A stretch of 64,000 nt of DNA from positions 558,001-622,000 of the forward strand of contig NZ_FZPH01000001.1 of the NCBI RefSeq assembly GCF_900188485.1. Direction: 5' to 3'. Shown piece by piece: positions 33,941 through 41,539 of this stretch (position 1 is its first letter; every line of letters starts with the position of its first letter). This DNA comes from Asanoa hainanensis (GTDB lineage: Bacteria > Actinomycetota > Actinomycetes > Mycobacteriales > Micromonosporaceae). Position numbers and translations under genes: made by a program. The notes under the pieces were generated by a model. That model ran no database searches and was not told the origin of the DNA. It was given only the letters and a program-made list of their open reading frames with translations.

Positions 33941-34819
33941 TCAGTCGCAGCGGCTACCCAGGCCCGCGTCGACCGGCACGTCGGCGCCCAGGGCCACGGC
34001 CTCCGGTGGTGCTCCCGCCGACGGCGTCGTGGACGGCAGCGCGGTCGGTGTCGGCGTCGCCTTCGGACTGGGTGTCGGCTTCTTCGTGGGGAGTGTCTTC
34101 GACTCGGTCGGAGCGTTCCCGCCGCCGAGGCGTACCCGGGAGGTCTGGGTCGAACCGGGTGCGAGCTTGACGCCGGTCGCGGTGGCCGTGCGCCCGCGCA
34201 CGTCGGTGACCCGGACGCTGTAGGGGCCGGAGCCGATCCCGCCGTCGATCAGCCAGTAGTTGTAGGGCTCGCGGTGCGCGGACCGCCAGGAGCCGCCCGG
34301 GCCCTTGGCCTCGATCGTACGCAGCGCGTTGCCGGTGTTGTCGACCAGGACCGCGAACCAGTACGCCGACGAGCCCTCCTTGACGCGGAAGGTCAGGTTG
34401 CCGGTCTTCGGGCTGGTCACGGTCGTGTACGTGACCGGGATGATGCCGTCGACGGGGTCACCGATCCGCGCGAACGCCTCACGGCTCAGGTCGATGTGGC
34501 CGGACGTGCACGGCGGGCACTGGTCGACCACCTTGACGCGGACGCTGCCGTTCGGGCCTTTGACGTCGAGGTATCCCCCGCACTTCGCGCCGTCGGCGTA
34601 CTCGGCGGGCGAGAGGGCGACGAAGAGCCGGTCGTCCGGCGGGCTCGGGTACGAGCAGTTGCCGCCGTCGTCGGTGTAGAACGTCGCCTTGCCGCTGGTC
34701 GCCGCGGCCGCCGCGCACGCGCTGCCCGCTCCACGCAGCGCGAACACGCCTGTCACGACGGCGGCGAGGGCGATCGCTCCGCCCACCAGCCACCAGCGTC
34801 GTTGCCATCCTCCGGTCAC
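33941..34819 (-). CDS. Secreted bacterial expansin (EXLX1-like)
   Basis: Encodes 292 residues. After a signal/anchor (WWLVGGAIALAAVVTGVFAL) comes a double-psi beta-barrel, GKATFYTDDGGNCSYP...CGGYLDVKGPNGSVRVKVVDQCPPCTSGHIDLS, with the conserved acidic residue in VVDQCP (Asp82-equivalent of B. subtilis EXLX1). The second domain, GNLTFRVKEGSSAYWFAVLVDNTGNAL...REPYNYWL...SGPYSVRVTDVRG, closely follows the EXLX1 D2/CBM63 module. A 60-residue Thr/Pro/Lys tail ends in GLGSRCD with no further domain. Expansins loosen cellulose or peptidoglycan networks without hydrolysis. It fits the window's plant/fungal wall-degrading theme, but a role in the cell's own wall is possible given the LCP neighbour. 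Confidence 0.85.
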   Translation of the reverse strand: MTGGWQRRWWLVGGAIALAAVVTGVFALRGAGSACAAAAATSGKATFYTDDGGNCSYPSPPDDRLFVALSPAEYADGAKCGGYLDVKGPNGSVRVKVVDQCPPCTSGHIDLSREAFARIGDPVDGIIPVTYTTVTSPKTGNLTFRVKEGSSAYWFAVLVDNTGNALRTIEAKGPGGSWRSAHREPYNYWLIDGGIGSGPYSVRVTDVRGRTATATGVKLAPGSTQTSRVRLGGGNAPTESKTLPTKKPTPSPKATPTPTALPSTTPSAGAPPEAVALGADVPVDAGLGSRCD

Positions 34820-34914
34820 GGCGACCGATCCTGCCGTACACGACCATGGACTGGCCAGGCGGACGTCAGCCGCACGGTGTCGTCCGCCCGGTTCGTCCGA
34901 GATGGTCGTCCAGT

Positions 34915-34941
34915 CAATCCGGGCGTTGTTCGCCCGGATTG
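34915..34941 (-). terminator. Hairpin terminator candidate after the DHA2 exporter
   Basis: An 11-bp perfect stem (CAATCCGGGCG with CGCCCGGATTG) and a TTGTT loop begin six bases past the stop codon of the minus-strand exporter gene. There is no T-run, as is common for actinobacterial terminators. Confidence 0.6.
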
Positions 34942-34946
34942 AGTGC

Positions 34947-36479
34947 TCAGTGGACGGCGATCGGGACCGCGAGCGCGTCGTCCGGGGTGTCCGCCTTCTC
35001 GATCCGCTTGCGGGGCAGGAACAGCGCCGGCACCAGGCAGAGCACGATCAGCACGACCGCGATCGTCCAGGTGTGGCCGAACGCGTCGGCCAGCGAGGCC
35101 TGACCCTGCTCGAGCACCGCGGGCGGCACCTGGCTGGCCGGCACCTGGCCCTGCGTGACCGCGCTGTAGGCGGTGGCCTCCTGGCTGTCGAGCACCCGGT
35201 TCGTCAGGATCACGGACATCACCGCGGTGCCGATCGAGCCGGCGGTCTGCTGGATGATGTTCATCATCGTCGAGCCGCGCGCCACCTGCTGGTGGGTCAG
35301 CGACCCGAGCGCGGCCGACATGATCGGCATCATCGTCATGCCCATGCCGAGGCCGCTGACGAACAACGAGCCGAGCAGCAGCACGTACGACGAGTCCGGG
35401 GTCACCTGGGTGAACGCGGCCATGCCGAGCGCGATCAGGAGCAGACCCGGCAGCACCAGCTTGCCCGGCCCGATCTTGTCGGTGAGCCGGCCGGCGATCG
35501 GCATGGTGACCATCGCGCCGAGCCCCTGCGGCGCGATCAGCAGGCCGGCGTCGAGCGTCGACTGGCCGCGGACCTGCAGGAAGTAGCTCGGGAACAGCAG
35601 CATCGCGCCCATGAACGCGACCGTGAAGAGCGTCAGCGTGATCGTCGAGACCGTCAGGTTGCGGTTCTTGAACAGACCGAGGTCGATCAGCGGGTGCTGC
35701 TTGCGCAGGGCGTGCAGCACGAACGCGACCAGCAGCGCCAGGCCGACGAGCGCGGGGATCAGCACCTTGGCCGAGCCGACCTTGCCCTCACCCGGGATCG
35801 ACGAGACGCCGTAGAGGAACAGCGCGAGACCCGGCGAGAGCAGCAGCATGCCGAGGAAGTCGAACGATTCGGACGGCTGCGGCTGGTCCTTGGGCAGGAT
35901 CCGCAGCGACAGCACGAAGGCCACGATGCCGATCGGCACGTTGATGAGGAAGATCCAGTGCCAGCTCGCGGCCTCGATCAGCCAGCCGCCGAGGATCGGG
36001 CCGCCGATCGGGCCGAGCAGCATCGGCACGCCGAGCACGGCCATCACGCGGCCGACCCGGTCGGGGCCGGCGGCCCGCGTCATGATCGTCATGCCGAGCG
36101 GCATCAGCATGCCGCCGCCCAGGCCCTGGATCGCGCGGAACACGATCAGCGGGCCGATGTCCCAGGCGAAGCTGCACAGCACGGAACCGCCGACGAACAG
36201 CACCAGCGAGAGCAGGTAGAGCCGCTTGGTGCCGAACCGGTCCGCGGCCCAGCCGGTGATGGGGATGACCGTCGCCAGCGCCAGCGTGTAGGCCGTCATC
36301 GTCCAGGCGACGGTGGCGTACGTGGCGTTGAACTCGCTCTGGAACTTCGGCAGGGCGACGCTCACGACGGTGATGTCGAGGATCGACATGATGGCGCCGA
36401 GCACCACCACGCCCGCCACCTTCAGCACACCGCTGTCGAGCTTGTCGGACCCAGCCGCCGGCACGGCCTGCGTAGTCAT
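34947..36479 (-). CDS. MFS transporter, DHA2 (14-TM EmrB/QacA) family
   Basis: Encodes 510 residues from ATG 36479, with the strong ribosome site GGGGGAGA six bases upstream. Motifs are VVLGAIMSILDITVVSVALPKFQ (motif D of DHA2), GWAADRFGTKRLYLLSL (motif A), FRAIQGLGGGMLMPLGMTIM (motif B) and PIGGPILGGWLIEAASWHWIFLINVPIG (motif C). About 14 helices are visible. It is a proton-driven exporter, probably of drugs or a secreted metabolite. No regulator gene is adjacent. The hairpin at 34915-34941 probably ends its transcript. Confidence 0.92.
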   Translation of the reverse strand: MTTQAVPAAGSDKLDSGVLKVAGVVVLGAIMSILDITVVSVALPKFQSEFNATYATVAWTMTAYTLALATVIPITGWAADRFGTKRLYLLSLVLFVGGSVLCSFAWDIGPLIVFRAIQGLGGGMLMPLGMTIMTRAAGPDRVGRVMAVLGVPMLLGPIGGPILGGWLIEAASWHWIFLINVPIGIVAFVLSLRILPKDQPQPSESFDFLGMLLLSPGLALFLYGVSSIPGEGKVGSAKVLIPALVGLALLVAFVLHALRKQHPLIDLGLFKNRNLTVSTITLTLFTVAFMGAMLLFPSYFLQVRGQSTLDAGLLIAPQGLGAMVTMPIAGRLTDKIGPGKLVLPGLLLIALGMAAFTQVTPDSSYVLLLGSLFVSGLGMGMTMMPIMSAALGSLTHQQVARGSTMMNIIQQTAGSIGTAVMSVILTNRVLDSQEATAYSAVTQGQVPASQVPPAVLEQGQASLADAFGHTWTIAVVLIVLCLVPALFLPRKRIEKADTPDDALAVPIAVH

Positions 36480-36670
36480 ACGCGATCTCCCCCCAGGATC
36501 GACCCGCCCCGATCGAGGCGACCCGATGTTCCCAGACACGCGTACGAATATCGAAGCGAATTTCACGTTGGGTGACGGCGCTCACGTTTGGGCCGCCGCT
36601 TAGATCCACAATTGACGGTGTTGGTCCGCTTACTCGCCGTCATCGATACCGTCGGCTGCCGGCCAGCCGG

Positions 36671-36676
36671 TAGCCT
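36671..36676 (+). promoter_or_regulatory. Putative leaderless -10 element of the EACC1-caspase unit
   Basis: TAGCCT ends six bases before ATG 36683, and no ribosome-binding site is present. This is the textbook spacing for a leaderless actinobacterial transcript. No convincing -35 is visible. Confidence 0.5.
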
Positions 36677-36682
36677 GGCCCG

Positions 36683-37051
36683 ATGGCGCTCCGGATTCGG
36701 GTCGACGTGGCTGCCGACGTCGACGACGACCTGCTCGCCCGGCTGGCCGACGGCCTCCGCGACGAGTTGCTCGAGCTCGACGTCGAGTCGGTGACCCGTC
36801 CGACCGGCCCGTCGCCCCACGGCAGCAAGGCCGGCGAGGCGCTGGCCGTCGGCGCGCTGCTGATCTCCGTCGCGCCCCCTGCCGTCGAGGCGGTGCTGGC
36901 GGTGCTGGTGTCGTGGCTGTCCCGGCAGCCCGCCGACGTCACCGTCGAGATCGACGGCCAGAAGTTCGCCGGCCCGGTCACCCGCGAGCAGCGCGCGGCG
37001 TTGGTCGACGCCTACCTCGCCCGCGTGGCACCGCCCGACGACCAGGCATGA
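36683..37051 (+). CDS. EACC1-like effector-associated adaptor
   Basis: Encodes 122 residues. An N-terminal alpha/beta unit (ALRIRVDVAADVDDDLLARLADGLRDELLELDVESVTRP) is followed by one hydrophobic helix (EALAVGALLISVAPPAVEAVLAVLVSWLS, about 55-83). A short strand pair, VTVEIDGQKFAGPVT, and an acidic tail end the protein. This order is that of effector-associated constant component 1 (EACC1), the small protein that accompanies caspase-like or trypsin-like effectors in actinobacterial conflict systems. Its TGA overlaps the caspase ATG (ATGA), so both are made together. The molecular role is thought to be effector control or membrane placement. The assignment rests on layout and context rather than strong residue identity. 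Confidence 0.7.
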   Translation: MALRIRVDVAADVDDDLLARLADGLRDELLELDVESVTRPTGPSPHGSKAGEALAVGALLISVAPPAVEAVLAVLVSWLSRQPADVTVEIDGQKFAGPVTREQRAALVDAYLARVAPPDDQA

Positions 37052-38478
37052 CGAACGCACAGACCTGGGCCGCGCCGCCGCTGCCCGCCGGACCGCGCCG
37101 GGCGCTGGTCGTCGCCACCGCGACCTACACCGACCCGGCTCTTCGGCGGCTCCGCTCGCCCGTGCACGACGCGGCCGCGCTGCGCGAGGTGCTGGCCGAT
37201 CCGGCGGCCGGTGGCTTCGAGGTCACCGAGGTGACCGACGGCGGCGCCGGCGACGTACGCCGGGCGGTCGTCGACTTCACCGCGAGCTGCGACCGCGACG
37301 ACCTGGCGCTGGTCTACCTGTCCTGCCACGGGCTGCTCGACGCCCGCCGGCGGCTCTGGTTCGCGTCGGCCGACACGGTCAAGGCCCAGCTCGCCGCCAC
37401 CGCCGTCGAGGCCGGCTGGCTGATGGACCGCATGGAGGACTGCCGTGCCCGGGCGCAGGTCGTCGTCCTCGACTGCTGCTTCAGCGGCGCGTTCGCCCAG
37501 GGCGCGAAGGGCGAGGACGCGCTCGTCGCACAGCTCAAGGCCCGCGGCACGGTCGTGCTCACGGCCTCCCGCGCCACCGAGTACTCGTTCGAGGGCGATC
37601 CGCTCGAACCGCACCCCTCGGTGTTCACCGCCGCCCTGGTCGAAGGCCTGCGCAGCGGCGCCGCCGACACCGACGACGACGGCCTGATCACGGTCGACGA
37701 GGCGTTCGCCTTCGCGCACCGGCGGGTGGTCGCCGCCGCGCCCGGGCAGACGCCGCAGCGCTGGTCGTTCGGCACCGAGGCGCCCATCGTGCTGGCCCGC
37801 AACCCGGCCGGCATGCGGGTCACCGCCGCGCCCGTACCGCCGGACCTGCGGGCCCTGCTCGACCACCCGCGACCCGGGATCCGGGCGGCGGCGCTCGACA
37901 CGCTCGGTGAGTGGCTCGGCGGGGGCCAGCCCGCGCAGATCGTCGCGGCCCGCGCCGAACTGCGCCGGATCGCCGACGAGGATCTGCCTCGGGTCGGCGA
38001 GCGGGCCCGCGAGCTGCTCGGGGAGCAGGCGGTGCGCGCGCCGGCGAAGGACGACCTCGACGGCATTCGCCTGCTGTGGCTCGACGACGAGCCGGAGAGC
38101 AACGAGATCCTCGTCCGCTCCTTCACCGCCCGCGGCGCCGTGGTCTACCCGGCCATGACCACCAACCAGGCCGTCCAGTTCCTGGGCGCGGTCGGCTTCA
38201 ACGCCCTGATCTCGGACGTGACGCGGAAGGGCCGCGAGGTCGGTTTCGACGACCTCTCGCGGATTCGAGCCACCGGTTACGGCGGGCCGGCGGTCTTCTT
38301 CACCGCCCGGGTCACCGACGACCTGCGCGCCCAGGCCAAGGCGTCCGGCGCGGACGGCGTCCTGTCATCGGCCGGCGAGCTCGACGAATGGCTCCGGCGG
38401 GTGTGCCTCGCGCTGACCCGCCGAACCGCGCACGGCCGGTTCGACGAGCGGATGCGGGCGGCGTTCAACGACGGGTGA
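37048..38478 (+). CDS. Caspase-like protease with EF-hand loop and C-terminal receiver domain
   Basis: Encodes 476 residues. The caspase fold (about 17-250) has its His/Cys dyad at His94 (YLSCHG) and Cys144 (LDCCFSG). A perfect EF-hand loop spans residues 207-218 (Asp207, Asp209, Asp211, Gly212, Ile214, Glu218), and a late strand reads WSFGTEAPIVLAR. Residues 265-335 are helical, HEAT-like (LLDHPRPGIRAAALDTLGEWL). From about 338 comes a CheY-like receiver: Asp346-Asp347 in LWLDDEPES, phospho-acceptor Asp390 in LISDVTRKG and Thr419 in FFTARV. The usual lysine is replaced by Ser (GADGVLSSAGEL). The start overlaps EACC1 by ATGA. It is predicted to be an intracellular regulated protease in a suicide or conflict pathway; phosphorylation as the trigger is inference. 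Confidence 0.85.
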   Translation: MTNAQTWAAPPLPAGPRRALVVATATYTDPALRRLRSPVHDAAALREVLADPAAGGFEVTEVTDGGAGDVRRAVVDFTASCDRDDLALVYLSCHGLLDARRRLWFASADTVKAQLAATAVEAGWLMDRMEDCRARAQVVVLDCCFSGAFAQGAKGEDALVAQLKARGTVVLTASRATEYSFEGDPLEPHPSVFTAALVEGLRSGAADTDDDGLITVDEAFAFAHRRVVAAAPGQTPQRWSFGTEAPIVLARNPAGMRVTAAPVPPDLRALLDHPRPGIRAAALDTLGEWLGGGQPAQIVAARAELRRIADEDLPRVGERARELLGEQAVRAPAKDDLDGIRLLWLDDEPESNEILVRSFTARGAVVYPAMTTNQAVQFLGAVGFNALISDVTRKGREVGFDDLSRIRATGYGGPAVFFTARVTDDLRAQAKASGADGVLSSAGELDEWLRRVCLALTRRTAHGRFDERMRAAFNDG

Positions 38479-39877
38479 CCGTGGCCAGCACCCAGCACAG
38501 GGTGTCCAGCGCGCCCGTCCAGGCGGTCCCCGACGGCGCCGCGTAGTTGACCACCAGGGCATCCCGCGGGTCCGCGGCCTCGTAGCGGAACTCGGCCATC
38601 CCGCTGACCGCGAGCTCCTCCCGGGCCGCCGCGTCGACGACCGCGCGCTCGGTGCCCGGCGGGAGCTCGACCACCACCTGGAGCCCGGCGGCCAGGCCGG
38701 ACACGTGGACACCCGGGGCCCGCTGCGCCAGGGCCGCGACGAGCTGGTCGCGGCGGCGCCGGTAGTGCAGCCGGGTCGTGCGGACGTGCCGGTCGTAGGC
38801 GCTGGACGCGATGAACTCCGCGAGCGTGAGCTGGTCCAGCGCGCTCGACACCCAGTCGCTGTGGCCCTTGGCCGCCACGATGTCCGGCACGAGGTCGGCC
38901 GGCACCACCATCCAGGCCAGCCGCAGCCCGGGGGCGAGCGACTTGCTCACCGTGCCGAAGTAGACCACCCGCTCCGGGTCCAGTCCCTGCAGGGCGCCGA
39001 CCGGTTCGCGGTCGTAGCGGAACTCGCCGTCGTAGTCGTCCTCCAGGATCAGGCCGCCGGTGGACCGCGCCCAGTCGATCGCGGCGGCGCGGCGCTCCGG
39101 GTGCAGGGCGACGCCCGTCGGGAACTGGTGGGCGGGCGTCAGCAGGACGGCGCCGACCCCACCACGCGGAGGCAGGTCGTCCGTGCGGGCACCGCGCTCG
39201 TCGACCGCGAGGGACAGGAGGCGCAGGCCGAGGTCGGCCAGCAGGTCGCGGTAGATGTCCAGGCCGTACGCCTCGACGGCCAAGGTCCCCACTCCCCGCG
39301 CCAGCAGTGCCGTCGCGACGAGCTGCAGTCCGTGGTGGAAACCCGAGCAGATGATCACCCGGCCGGGCTCGACGTCGACACCGCGGGCCCGGGCCAGGTA
39401 GCCGGCGAGAGCGGTGCGCAGCTCGACGCGGCCGAGCGCGTCGCCGAGCGCGAACGCCTCGTTCGGGGCGGCGGTCAGGGCGCGGCGGGCGGCGGCGAGC
39501 CACAGCTCGCGGGGGAACTCGGCGAGGTTCGGCGAGCCGAGCAGCAGGTTGTACGTCGGCCCGGACGCGGTCGGCCGCGTGCGCGGCGCGGCGGGTCGGG
39601 CCCGTGGCTCGGCCCGCACGGCCACCCGGGTCCCGGAGCCCTGCCGCGCGGTGAGCCAGCCCTCGGCGACGAGCTCGGCGTACGAGTCGGCCACCGTGTT
39701 GCGGGCGATGCCGAGATCGGCGGCGAGCGACCGGGACGACGGCAGCCGGGTGCCTGGTGCCAGCCGGCCGCTGCGCACGGCGTCGCGCAGGGCCTTGACG
39801 AAGCCGGCCCGCAGCCGATGCCCCTTGAGCTCCAGGAACAGGTCGGCGCCCGCCGAAATGGCTCCCGTTTCCCTCAC
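38465..39877 (-). CDS. MocR/PdxR-type regulator (GntR HTH fused to aminotransferase fold)
   Basis: Encodes 470 residues. The N-terminal GntR winged helix (ALRDAVRSGRLAPGTRLPSSRSLAADLGIARNTVADSYAELVAEGWLTARQGSGTRV, residues about 28-85) is followed by a 70-residue linker. A class-I aminotransferase domain follows with NEAFALGDALGRVELRTALAGYLARARG, LEDDYDGEFRYDREP (PLP ring Asp-Tyr) and YFGTVSKSLAPGLRLAW, where the lysine of SKS binds PLP. MocR proteins sense PLP or amino compounds and usually control a divergent neighbour; here that is the aquaporin gene. Its 3' end overlaps the convergent caspase gene by 14 bases. GTG 39877 has no ribosome site but a TATGGT element lies eight bases upstream, suggesting leaderless expression. 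Confidence 0.9.
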   Translation of the reverse strand: MRETGAISAGADLFLELKGHRLRAGFVKALRDAVRSGRLAPGTRLPSSRSLAADLGIARNTVADSYAELVAEGWLTARQGSGTRVAVRAEPRARPAAPRTRPTASGPTYNLLLGSPNLAEFPRELWLAAARRALTAAPNEAFALGDALGRVELRTALAGYLARARGVDVEPGRVIICSGFHHGLQLVATALLARGVGTLAVEAYGLDIYRDLLADLGLRLLSLAVDERGARTDDLPPRGGVGAVLLTPAHQFPTGVALHPERRAAAIDWARSTGGLILEDDYDGEFRYDREPVGALQGLDPERVVYFGTVSKSLAPGLRLAWMVVPADLVPDIVAAKGHSDWVSSALDQLTLAEFIASSAYDRHVRTTRLHYRRRRDQLVAALAQRAPGVHVSGLAAGLQVVVELPPGTERAVVDAAAREELAVSGMAEFRYEAADPRDALVVNYAAPSGTAWTGALDTLCWVLATVTRR

Positions 39878-39880
39878 AAA

Positions 39881-39904
39881 AGTGGACCATACTCCGGCTC
39901 CACT
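39881..39904. promoter_or_regulatory. Inverted-repeat operator between mocR-type gene and aquaporin gene
   Basis: AGTGGA-N12-TCCACT lies in the 47-base divergent gap, 20 bases before the aquaporin ATG. It overlaps a TATGGT -10-like element for the MocR-type gene. It is a likely MocR binding site (inference). Confidence 0.5.
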
Positions 39905-39924
39905 ACGCGCCTAGCGTCGTTCGC

Positions 39925-40899
39925 ATGACGAACCAGGAAGCGCACGGGACAGGCCCGACGCTGAGGCGTGCCGCCGACGAGTTCGTGCTCACCACGGTGC
40001 TGCTGTTCCTGGCGTTGACGGTGATCCGGTGGCTACGCGATCCAGGCTCGCCGCTGTTCGTCGCCGACCTGGGCTCCGCACTCGCCGTTGTCGGTGCGGT
40101 CAGCGGCGTGATCCTGACGGCGCTGATCCTGTCACCGCTCGGCCGCCGCAGCGGCGGCCACATGAACCCGGCCGTGACGTTGACCCTGTGGCTGATGAAG
40201 CTCTTCCCAGGGCGCGGCGTCCTGCCGTACGTGCTCGCCCAACTCGCCGGCTCCGCGGCGGGGACGTTCCTGGGCCGCCTGGTCTGGGGCGGCCACGCCG
40301 CCACGCCGATGGTCAACTACGCGGCGATCAGGCCCGCGCCGACCTGGCAACCGGTGTCCGTCTTCATCGCCGAAGTGCTCGGGATGCTGGTGCTGATCGC
40401 CCTGATCGGCTTCCTGCTCGATCGGCCGTCGTGGGCCCGCACCGTGCCGTATGTCATCGGGCTCTATGTCGGTCTGGTCGTAGCCCTGCTCGGGCCGCGT
40501 AGCGGCGGCTCGATCAACCCGGCCCGCCAGTTCGGCCCGGCCGCGCTGTCGGGGCAGACGGTCGACCTGTGGATCTACCTCGTAGCGCCGATGCTCGGAG
40601 CGGCCCTGGGCGTCCTGCTTCACCACCTCTCACTCACTCCATGGGGGAATGATCATCATGCGAATCTTCGTCGCGGGCGCCACCGGCGCGGTCGGCCGGC
40701 AGCTCGTTCCACTGTTGCTGGACGCGGGACACCAGGTCACCGGGATCTCTCGCAACCAGGCCGGCGTGGAGGCCATCCGGCGTCAGGGCGCGACCGGCCT
40801 GCGGGCGGACGCGTTCGACCGGGACGCGCTGCGGGCGGCGGTCGTGGCCGCCGCGCCGGACGCGGTGATCCACCAGCTCACCGACCTGTCGGGTGCTGA
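39925..40899 (+). CDS. Aquaporin/glycerol-facilitator-like channel with run-on C-terminus
   Basis: The frame gives 324 residues. The first ~235 form a complete MIP channel: six helices and two NPA boxes, SGGHMNPAVTLTL (about residues 73-85) and RSGGSINPARQFGPA (about 192-206). It should conduct water, glycerol or another small solute across the cell membrane. After LLHHLSLTPWG, where homologues end, the frame lacks a stop. It continues for 84 residues of arginine/glycine-rich sequence inside the next gene's reading frame, overlapping it by 242 bases. Either the stop was lost, or there is a frameshift near 40640. Divergent from the MocR-type regulator. Confidence 0.85.
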   Translation: MTNQEAHGTGPTLRRAADEFVLTTVLLFLALTVIRWLRDPGSPLFVADLGSALAVVGAVSGVILTALILSPLGRRSGGHMNPAVTLTLWLMKLFPGRGVLPYVLAQLAGSAAGTFLGRLVWGGHAATPMVNYAAIRPAPTWQPVSVFIAEVLGMLVLIALIGFLLDRPSWARTVPYVIGLYVGLVVALLGPRSGGSINPARQFGPAALSGQTVDLWIYLVAPMLGAALGVLLHHLSLTPWGNDHHANLRRGRHRRGRPAARSTVAGRGTPGHRDLSQPGRRGGHPASGRDRPAGGRVRPGRAAGGGRGRRAGRGDPPAHRPVGC

Positions 40900-41530
40900 C
40901 GGCGCGGCCACCGACCGCCTGCGTAAGGACGGCACGCGCAACCTCGTCGACGCGGCGAAGGCCGCCGGCGTCGGACGGTTCGTCGTGCAGTCGCTCGCCT
41001 GGGTGTACGAGCCCGGCGAGAAGCCGGCCGACGAGGCCACCCCGTTGGATTTCGGTGCCGAGCAGCCGCGCGGCGCGATGGTCGACGGCATCAAGGCGAT
41101 GGAGGACACCGCCGCCTCGCTTGGCACGGCCGTGTCGCTGCGGTTCGGCATCCTGTACGGCCCCGGCACCTGGTACGCGCCCGGCGGCCCGGTCGCCGCC
41201 GCGCTGGCCGGAGACCAGAACGCGCGGATGCTCGCGTACCTCAAGGCGGACGGCTCTGTCAGCTCGTTCCTGCACGTGGCCGACGCCGCCCGGGCCACCG
41301 TCGCCGCGCTGGACTGGCCGTCCGGGCCGGTCAACGTGGTCGACGACGAGCCGGCACCGGGCCGCGACTGGCTGCCGGTCCTGTCCGCCGCGCTCGGCGT
41401 GCCCGCACCCGGGCCGACCCCGGGCCAGCTGGACTGGGCCCGCGGCGCGTCCAACGACCTGGCCCGCTCCCGCGGCTGGAACCCGCTCCACCCGACGTGG
41501 CGCGACGGCTTCGCGGCGCAGGGGGCGTGA
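40658..41530 (+). CDS. NAD(P)-dependent epimerase/dehydratase-family protein
   Basis: Encodes 290 residues from ATG 40658 with GGGGGAA eight bases upstream; ATG 40649 is possible. It is an extended SDR: RIFVAGATGAVGRQLVPLLLDAGHQVTGISR (G-x-x-G-x-x-G loop), ALRAAVVAAAPDAVIHQLTDLSG, RNLVDAAKAAGVGRFVVQSLAWVYEPG and RFGILYGPGTWY. The YxxxK catalytic pair is not seen in its normal place (AMVDGIKAMED in that position), so it is an atypical member that may act as a reductase or NAD-binding regulator. It probably shares a transcript with the aquaporin, whose frame overruns its 5' end. Confidence 0.87.
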   Translation: MRIFVAGATGAVGRQLVPLLLDAGHQVTGISRNQAGVEAIRRQGATGLRADAFDRDALRAAVVAAAPDAVIHQLTDLSGADGAATDRLRKDGTRNLVDAAKAAGVGRFVVQSLAWVYEPGEKPADEATPLDFGAEQPRGAMVDGIKAMEDTAASLGTAVSLRFGILYGPGTWYAPGGPVAAALAGDQNARMLAYLKADGSVSSFLHVADAARATVAALDWPSGPVNVVDDEPAPGRDWLPVLSAALGVPAPGPTPGQLDWARGASNDLARSRGWNPLHPTWRDGFAAQGA

Positions 41531-41539
41531 CCGCGCGGG

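Noticed and set aside
38465-39877. Reading the MocR-type protein as a plain aminotransferase
   Set aside because: The N-terminal GntR winged helix is complete, which marks it as a regulator.
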